A stretch of DNA of 64,000 bases, from contig NZ_CP022262.1 in assembly GCF_003119195.2 (NCBI RefSeq), forward strand, positions 567,001 to 631,000, given 5' to 3'. The stretch is from Azospirillum baldaniorum (lineage in GTDB: Bacteria > Pseudomonadota > Alphaproteobacteria > Azospirillales > Azospirillaceae). Shown here piece after piece: positions 59,051 to 64,000 of this stretch; within the stretch, counting starts at the first letter, position 1; each line of letters opens with the position of its first letter. The notes beneath the pieces are model-generated. The model was given only the letters and a program-made list of their open reading frames with translations, did no database searches and had not been told where the DNA came from. The position numbers and the translations under genes were made by a program.

Positions 59051-60703
59051 ATGGCCTTACGTGATCGGCATCGGCGTCTTGCGGATGCGCTGCGTTCCGG
59101 AACCTTGAAACAAGTCCTGCCGGCGGCGGCCTGCCTGGCCCTGCTGGCCGCGGCCCCAACGCCGTCTCAGGCCGCAACCCTGACGGTCGGCACCTCGGCG
59201 GAGCCGAGCGCGCTCGACCCGCACTACCACAACCTCGGCCCCAACACGCGCGCCCGCAAGCATGTGTTCGAATCTCTGGTCAGCATGGACGCCAAGATGC
59301 GGCTCCAGCCCGAACTGGCGGAAAGCTGGCGCGCCATCGACGAGACGACCTGGGAATTCAAGCTGCGCAAGGGCGTGAAGTTCCACGACGGCACCGAGTT
59401 CACGGCGCAGGACTTCGTCTACACGGTCTGCCGCATCCCGAACGTCGCCAACAGCCCCTCCTCCTTCACCGTCTATACCAAGGGCATCGCGGGGATCGAG
59501 GCGCCGGACCCGCACACCCTGATCATCAAGACCGGCAAGCCCTATCCGCTTCTGCCGGTGGAGCTGTCGACCTTCGGCATCATCTCCGCCAAGGCGGCGG
59601 GCGGCGAGGCCGTCACCTTCGACAAGGCGGGCTGCAAGGCCGATTCCTGGCCGACCACGCAGGCCTTCAACGACGGCTCGCTGATGATCGGCACCGGGCC
59701 GTTCAAGCACAAGTCCTACACCAAGGGCGACCGGCAGGTGCTGGAGCGCAACCCCGACTACTGGGGTCCGCAGGCCGCCTGGGACACGGTGGTCTTCCGC
59801 CCGATCACCAGCGACGGGCCGCGCGTCGCCGCCCTGCTCGCCGGTGACGTGGACATGATCGAATCGCCCCCCGTGCAGGACATCGAGCGGCTGAAGTCCG
59901 CCCCCAACGTCTCCCTGGCCCAGGCCCAGTCGAACCGCGTGATCTATCTGGCGCTGGGCGTGCAGGACACCCCGCCGACCATCACCGGCACCGACGGCAA
60001 GAATCCGCTGAAGGACCCGAAGGTGCGCAAGGCGCTGTCGCTGGCGGTGGACCGCGACGCCATCGTGAAGCGCATCATGATGGGCGTGGCGGAGCCGGCG
60101 AATCAGTACCTCCCCGCCGGCTTCTATGGCAACAACCCGGAGGTCACCGTCGCCACCGACGCCAACAAGGCCAAGCAGCTCCTCGCCGAGGCCGGCTACC
60201 CGAAGGGCTTCCAGCTCACCCTCGGCACGCCGAACGACCGCTACATCAACGACGACAAGGTGGCCCAGGCGGTCGCCCAGATGTTCACCCGCATCGGCGT
60301 GCAGACGCAGGTCGACGCGACCACCGCCAACGTCTTCTTCTCCAAGCGCAACAAGCAGGAATACAGCGTCTTCCTGGCCGGCTGGGGCGCCGATTCCGGC
60401 GAGATGTCGTCGCCGCTGAAGGCGCTGATCGCCACGCCGATCAAGGAGAAGGGCTACGGCACCACCAACTACACCAGCTATTCCGACCCGGAGCTGGACG
60501 GCATGCTGGACACGGCGCTGGCGACCGTGGACGACGCCAAGCGGGAGAAGCTGCTCCAGGCCGCGGTGAAGCGGGCGGTGGACGCCGACATCATCATTCC
60601 CCTGCATTACGAGGTGACGGTCTGGGCGATGAAGAAGGGGCTGAGCTACGAACCGCGCGCCGACCAGTACACGCTGGCCCAGAAGGTGACCCCGGCGAAG
60701 TAG
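59051..60703 (+). CDS. ABC transporter substrate-binding protein, family 5 (DppA-like)
   Basis: Periplasmic binding protein of 550 residues with a signal peptide (LPAAACLALLAAAPTPSQAA). The family-5 signature ALDPHYHNLGPNTRARKHVFESL lies at about 55-75 and the WEFKLRKGVKFHDG block follows. ATG at 59051 has GACGAGGG just upstream. It heads the operon dppA-B-C-D-F-like and binds a peptide, opine or nickel-type ligand; the ligand is not evident. A palindromic repeat separates it from the permease genes. Confidence 0.9.
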   Translation: MALRDRHRRLADALRSGTLKQVLPAAACLALLAAAPTPSQAATLTVGTSAEPSALDPHYHNLGPNTRARKHVFESLVSMDAKMRLQPELAESWRAIDETTWEFKLRKGVKFHDGTEFTAQDFVYTVCRIPNVANSPSSFTVYTKGIAGIEAPDPHTLIIKTGKPYPLLPVELSTFGIISAKAAGGEAVTFDKAGCKADSWPTTQAFNDGSLMIGTGPFKHKSYTKGDRQVLERNPDYWGPQAAWDTVVFRPITSDGPRVAALLAGDVDMIESPPVQDIERLKSAPNVSLAQAQSNRVIYLALGVQDTPPTITGTDGKNPLKDPKVRKALSLAVDRDAIVKRIMMGVAEPANQYLPAGFYGNNPEVTVATDANKAKQLLAEAGYPKGFQLTLGTPNDRYINDDKVAQAVAQMFTRIGVQTQVDATTANVFFSKRNKQEYSVFLAGWGADSGEMSSPLKALIATPIKEKGYGTTNYTSYSDPELDGMLDTALATVDDAKREKLLQAAVKRAVDADIIIPLHYEVTVWAMKKGLSYEPRADQYTLAQKVTPAK

Positions 60704-60726
60704 CAAAGGTGGAGCGGTCCTCCATT

Positions 60727-60850
60727 TCCCCTCTCCCCTCTGGGGAGAGGGTTAGGGTGAGGGGGTTCCGCTTCTGCCGAACGCTCCGCAACGCGCATCC
60801 CCCTCACCGGCCCTCCGGGCCACCCTCTCCCCAGAGGGGAGAGGGTTAAG
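60727..60850. repeat. GC-rich interspersed palindromic element (copy 3)
   Basis: Two hairpins CCCTCTCCCC-N3-GGGGAGAGGG at the two ends, joined by CCCTCACCGGCCCTCC blocks and their complement. It lies between the binding-protein gene and the first permease, in the same operon position as copy 1 in the other ABC operon. Confidence 0.75.
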
Positions 60851-60862
60851 GGGCTAAAATCC

Positions 60863-61840
60863 ATGCTTGTCTTCATCCTCCGGCGGCTGGCGCAGAGCGC
60901 GGTCGTCGTGGTGGCGATGTCGGTGCTGGTCTTCGCCGGCATCTTCGCCATCGGCAACCCCATCGACGTGCTCATCAGCCCCGAGGCCGACGCGTTCGAA
61001 CGCGCCGCCGCCATCGCCCGGCTGGGGCTCGACAAGCCCATGCACGAGCAGTTCATCCGCTTCGTGGACAGCGCGCTCGACGGCGACCTCGGCACCAGCT
61101 TCGTGCACGGAGTACCGGCGCTCGGCCTCGTGCTGCAGCGCTTCCCGGCAACGCTGGAGCTGGCGCTCTGCGCCATGCTGGTGGCCGTGGTGCTGGGCAT
61201 CCCGCTGGGGCTGTGGGCCGGGCTGAAGCCGGACAGCTTGGCCGGGCGGGTCATCATGACCGGCTCGATCCTCGGCTTCTCGCTGCCCACCTTCTGGGTG
61301 GGCATGATGCTCATCATGGCCTTCGCGGTGACTCTGGGTTGGCTGCCGGCGGGCGGGCGCGGCGAGACGGCCAGCCTGTTCGGCGTGCAGTGGAGCTTTC
61401 TGACCGCCGATGGGCTGGCCCATCTGATCCTGCCCGCGGTCAATCTGGCCCTGTTCAAGCTGTCGCTGGTCATCCGTCTGGCCCGCGCCGGCACGCGGGA
61501 GGTCGCCTTGCAGGACTATGTGAAGTTCGCCCGCGCCAAGGGGCTGGCGCCCGCGCGGGTGGTCGGGGTGCACATCCTGAAGAACATCATGATCCCGGTG
61601 GTCACCGTCCTCGGGCTGGAGCTGGGCAGCGTCATCGCCTTCTCGGTGGTCACGGAATCGGTCTTCGCCTGGCCGGGTATGGGCAAGCTGCTGATCGACA
61701 GCATCCTCCAGCTCGACCGCCCGGTGGTGATCGCCTACCTGCTGGTGACGGTGCTGCTGTTCGTCGTCATCAACCTGATCGTCGATCTGGTCTATTCGCT
61801 GCTCGACCCGCGAATCCGGCTGGGCGGAGGGCGGGCATGA
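60863..61840 (+). CDS. ABC transporter permease, DppB-like
   Basis: Permease of 325 residues with six membrane helices, beginning MLVFILRRLAQSAVVVVAMSV. It contains the long periplasmic loop after helix 1 and the EAA-like segment DYVKFARAKGLAPARVVGVH. It overlaps the next permease by 4 nt. Confidence 0.92.
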   Translation: MLVFILRRLAQSAVVVVAMSVLVFAGIFAIGNPIDVLISPEADAFERAAAIARLGLDKPMHEQFIRFVDSALDGDLGTSFVHGVPALGLVLQRFPATLELALCAMLVAVVLGIPLGLWAGLKPDSLAGRVIMTGSILGFSLPTFWVGMMLIMAFAVTLGWLPAGGRGETASLFGVQWSFLTADGLAHLILPAVNLALFKLSLVIRLARAGTREVALQDYVKFARAKGLAPARVVGVHILKNIMIPVVTVLGLELGSVIAFSVVTESVFAWPGMGKLLIDSILQLDRPVVIAYLLVTVLLFVVINLIVDLVYSLLDPRIRLGGGRA

Positions 61841-62739
61841 GCAGCGTCGTTGCCAAGGCCCCGCCGGTCGAGACGCCCTTCCTGCGGCTGGCGCGGGACT
61901 TCGCGCGGTCGCGCACGGCGCTGGCCGGGCTGGCGGTGCTGGTGCTGATCGTGCTCGCCGCCCTGCTCGCCCGCTGGGTGGTGCCGCAGGACCCCTACGA
62001 TCTCGCCCAGCTCGACATTCTGGACAGCATGATGGCACCGGGATCGCTGGGCGGCGGCGGCTGGACCTATTGGCTGGGCACCGACGACCAGGGGCGCGAC
62101 ATGCTGTCGGCCATTGTCTTCGGCCTGCGCACCAGCCTGCTGGTCGGGGTGGTCGCCACGCTGATCGCGCTCGCCGTCGGGGTGGCGGTCGGGCTGCTCG
62201 CCGCCTATGCGGGGGATCGGGTGGACGGGCTGGTCATGCGGCTGGTCGACATCCAGCTCTCCTTTCCGGCCATCCTGATCGCGCTGATCCTGTTGGCCCT
62301 GCTGGGCAAGGGGGTCGACAAGGTCATCGTCGCGCTGGCCGCCGTGCAGTGGGCCTACTACGCGCGCACCATCCGGGGCTCCGCCCTGGTGGAACGGCGC
62401 AAGGAGTACATCGAGGCCGCGCAATGCCTTGCCCTGCCCCACCGGCGGATCATGATGCGCCACCTGCTGCCCAACTGCCTGCCGCCGCTGATCGTCGTGG
62501 CGACGGTGCAGGTCGCCCACGCCATCGCGCTGGAGGCGACGCTGAGCTTCCTCGGCGTCGGCGTGCCGGTGACCCAGCCATCGCTGGGGATGCTGATCGC
62601 GTCGGGCTACCAGTACATGCTCTCAGGCGATTACTGGGTCAGCCTGTTCCCCGGCCTCGCCCTGCTGGTCACCATCGTGGCGATCAATCTGGTGGGGGAC
62701 CGGCTGCGCGACGTCCTCAACCCGCGGCTCAATCATTGA
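61837..62739 (+). CDS. ABC transporter permease, DppC-like
   Basis: Permease of 300 residues from the ATG at 61837, which overlaps the dppB-like stop (ATGA). It has the WLGTDDQGRDMLSAIVFGLR motif of the DppC family and the coupling loop EYIEAAQCLALPHRRIM. An earlier open frame to 61213 is out of frame with the real coding of dppB. Confidence 0.92.
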   Translation: MSSVVAKAPPVETPFLRLARDFARSRTALAGLAVLVLIVLAALLARWVVPQDPYDLAQLDILDSMMAPGSLGGGGWTYWLGTDDQGRDMLSAIVFGLRTSLLVGVVATLIALAVGVAVGLLAAYAGDRVDGLVMRLVDIQLSFPAILIALILLALLGKGVDKVIVALAAVQWAYYARTIRGSALVERRKEYIEAAQCLALPHRRIMMRHLLPNCLPPLIVVATVQVAHAIALEATLSFLGVGVPVTQPSLGMLIASGYQYMLSGDYWVSLFPGLALLVTIVAINLVGDRLRDVLNPRLNH

Positions 62740-62752
62740 GAGGGGGCACGCG

Positions 62753-63738
62753 ATGACCGCACCTCTGCTGCGCGTCGACGGGCTGAAGACCCATTTCCTG
62801 ACCCGCGCCGGCACCGTGAAGGCGGTGGACGGGGTCGACCTGCGGCTCGACCGCGGCGAGATCCTCGGGCTAGTCGGCGAGTCCGGCTCCGGCAAGTCGG
62901 TGACCGGGCAATCCATTCTCGGCCTCGTCGATCCGCCGGGCCAAGTGGTCGGCGGCCGGGTGCTGTTCCAAGGCGAGGATCTGGTGGGCGCCGGGGAGAA
63001 GCGGCTGCGCGCCATCCGCGGGCGGCGCATCGCCATGATCTTCCAGGACCCGATGATGACGCTGAACCCGGTGCTGAGCATCGGCACCCAGATGGTCGAG
63101 GCCGTACGGGCTCATGACAAGGTCAGCCGGGCGGAGGCGTGGGAGCGCTCGCGCCGGGCGCTGGCCCGCGTCGGCATCGCCTCGCCCGACGAGCGGCTGG
63201 CGTCCTATCCGCACCAGTTCTCCGGCGGGATGCGTCAGCGCGTCGCCATCGCCATCGCCCTTCTGCACTCCCCCGACCTGATCATCGCCGACGAGCCGAC
63301 CACCGCGCTCGACGTCACCATCCAGGCGCAGATCCTGTTCGAGGTGCAGACGCTCTGCCGCGAGACGGGGACGGCGCTGATCTGGGTGACCCACGACCTC
63401 GCCGTCGTGTCGGCGCTGGCCGACCGGGTGGCGGTGATGTACGCCGGGCGGGTGGTGGAGACCGGGACGGTGGCCGAGATCATCGGCAACCCGCGCCACC
63501 CCTACACCCGCGGCCTGCTGGAGTCGGTGCCCAGCCGCAACCGGCGCGGCGTGCCGCTGCGCTCCATCCCCGGCATGACGCCCTCCGTCCTCGACCTGCC
63601 GGAGGGCTGCGCCTTCCGCCCGCGCTGCGACCGGTCCACCGGAGCCTGCACTGTGATGCCGGAGCTGAGCGGTGAGCGGGAGGACCGCGCCTGGCGCTGC
63701 TGGAACCCCGTCGCGGCCGAAGTCCGGGGAGACGCCGC

Positions 63739-63742
<4 letters not shown>
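62753..63742 (+). CDS. ABC transporter ATPase, DppD-like
   Basis: ATPase of 329 residues. Walker A GESGSGKSVTG, signature FSGGMRQRVAIAIAL, Walker B LIIADEPTTALDVT, H-loop VTHDLAVV. The C-terminal oligopeptide-ABC extension has the cysteines (GCAFRPRCDRSTGACTV) that bind a 4Fe-4S cluster in DppD-type proteins. It follows dppC by 13 nt and overlaps the next ATPase by 4 nt. Confidence 0.93.

Positions 63743-64000
<258 letters not shown>

Overview
The window is about 69-70% GC, gene-dense and full of sensory, transport and central-metabolism genes. It reads as a replicon segment of an Azospirillum-like alphaproteobacterium (Rhodospirillales). The clues are a three-gene fructose PTS (fruBKA), a bacteriophytochrome with its Rcp1-type regulator, many long antisense open frames typical of very high GC DNA, and housekeeping genes (ppc, fba, thiOSG, lipB, mgtE, a tRNA-Leu). 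The genus is inferred from gene content and composition, not proven. I see no insertion sequence, prophage, CRISPR array or rRNA.

Layout. (1) 23-7050: a minus-strand operon for a polyamine/guanidino-compound ABC importer, an agmatinase/guanidinobutyrase-family ureohydrolase and a nitrilase-family amidase, facing a LysR regulator with a perfect inverted repeat between them. (2) 7047-9291: cysE, then a low-GC patch with a divergent GT51 transglycosylase. (3) 9292-13513: an iron-uptake signalling set (FecI-type sigma, FecR, TonB receptor) arranged divergently around a near-perfect Fur box. (4) 13465-17503: a TPR/glycosyltransferase protein and a large sensor kinase. (5) 17671-23010: fruB-fruK-fruA. 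(6) 23077-28778: bacteriophytochrome kinase, small response regulator and a hybrid kinase, tightly packed. (7) 29117-31730: a Crp/Fnr regulator, ccoG and a 34-residue membrane microprotein. (8) 31873-33623: a DXD glycosyltransferase and a GH12-like glucanase. (9) 33668-38977: class II aldolase, a frameshifted SMP-30 gluconolactonase and PEP carboxylase. (10) 38978-43794: a candidate small RNA, a CYP152-like peroxygenase, a MocR-type regulator and a second ccoG. (11) 43801-50737: ion channel, isomerase, orphan response regulator and assorted small or secreted proteins. (12) 50776-53565: thioesterase and thiO-thiS-thiG under a TPP riboswitch. (13) 53619-57254: mgtE, a STAS protein, tRNA-Leu(GAG), lipB and a secreted hypothetical. 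(14) 57329-64000: aldehyde dehydrogenase and a dipeptide-type ABC operon cut by the window end.

The most interesting points are: two CcoG paralogues 12 kb apart, each with a different Crp/Fnr-like palindrome centred about 100 nt upstream of its start; the microprotein after the first ccoG; a candidate anti-Shine-Dalgarno small RNA in front of the CYP152 gene; the putative guanidinobutyramide/guanidinobutyrate utilisation operon; and a family of GC-rich palindromes scattered between genes.
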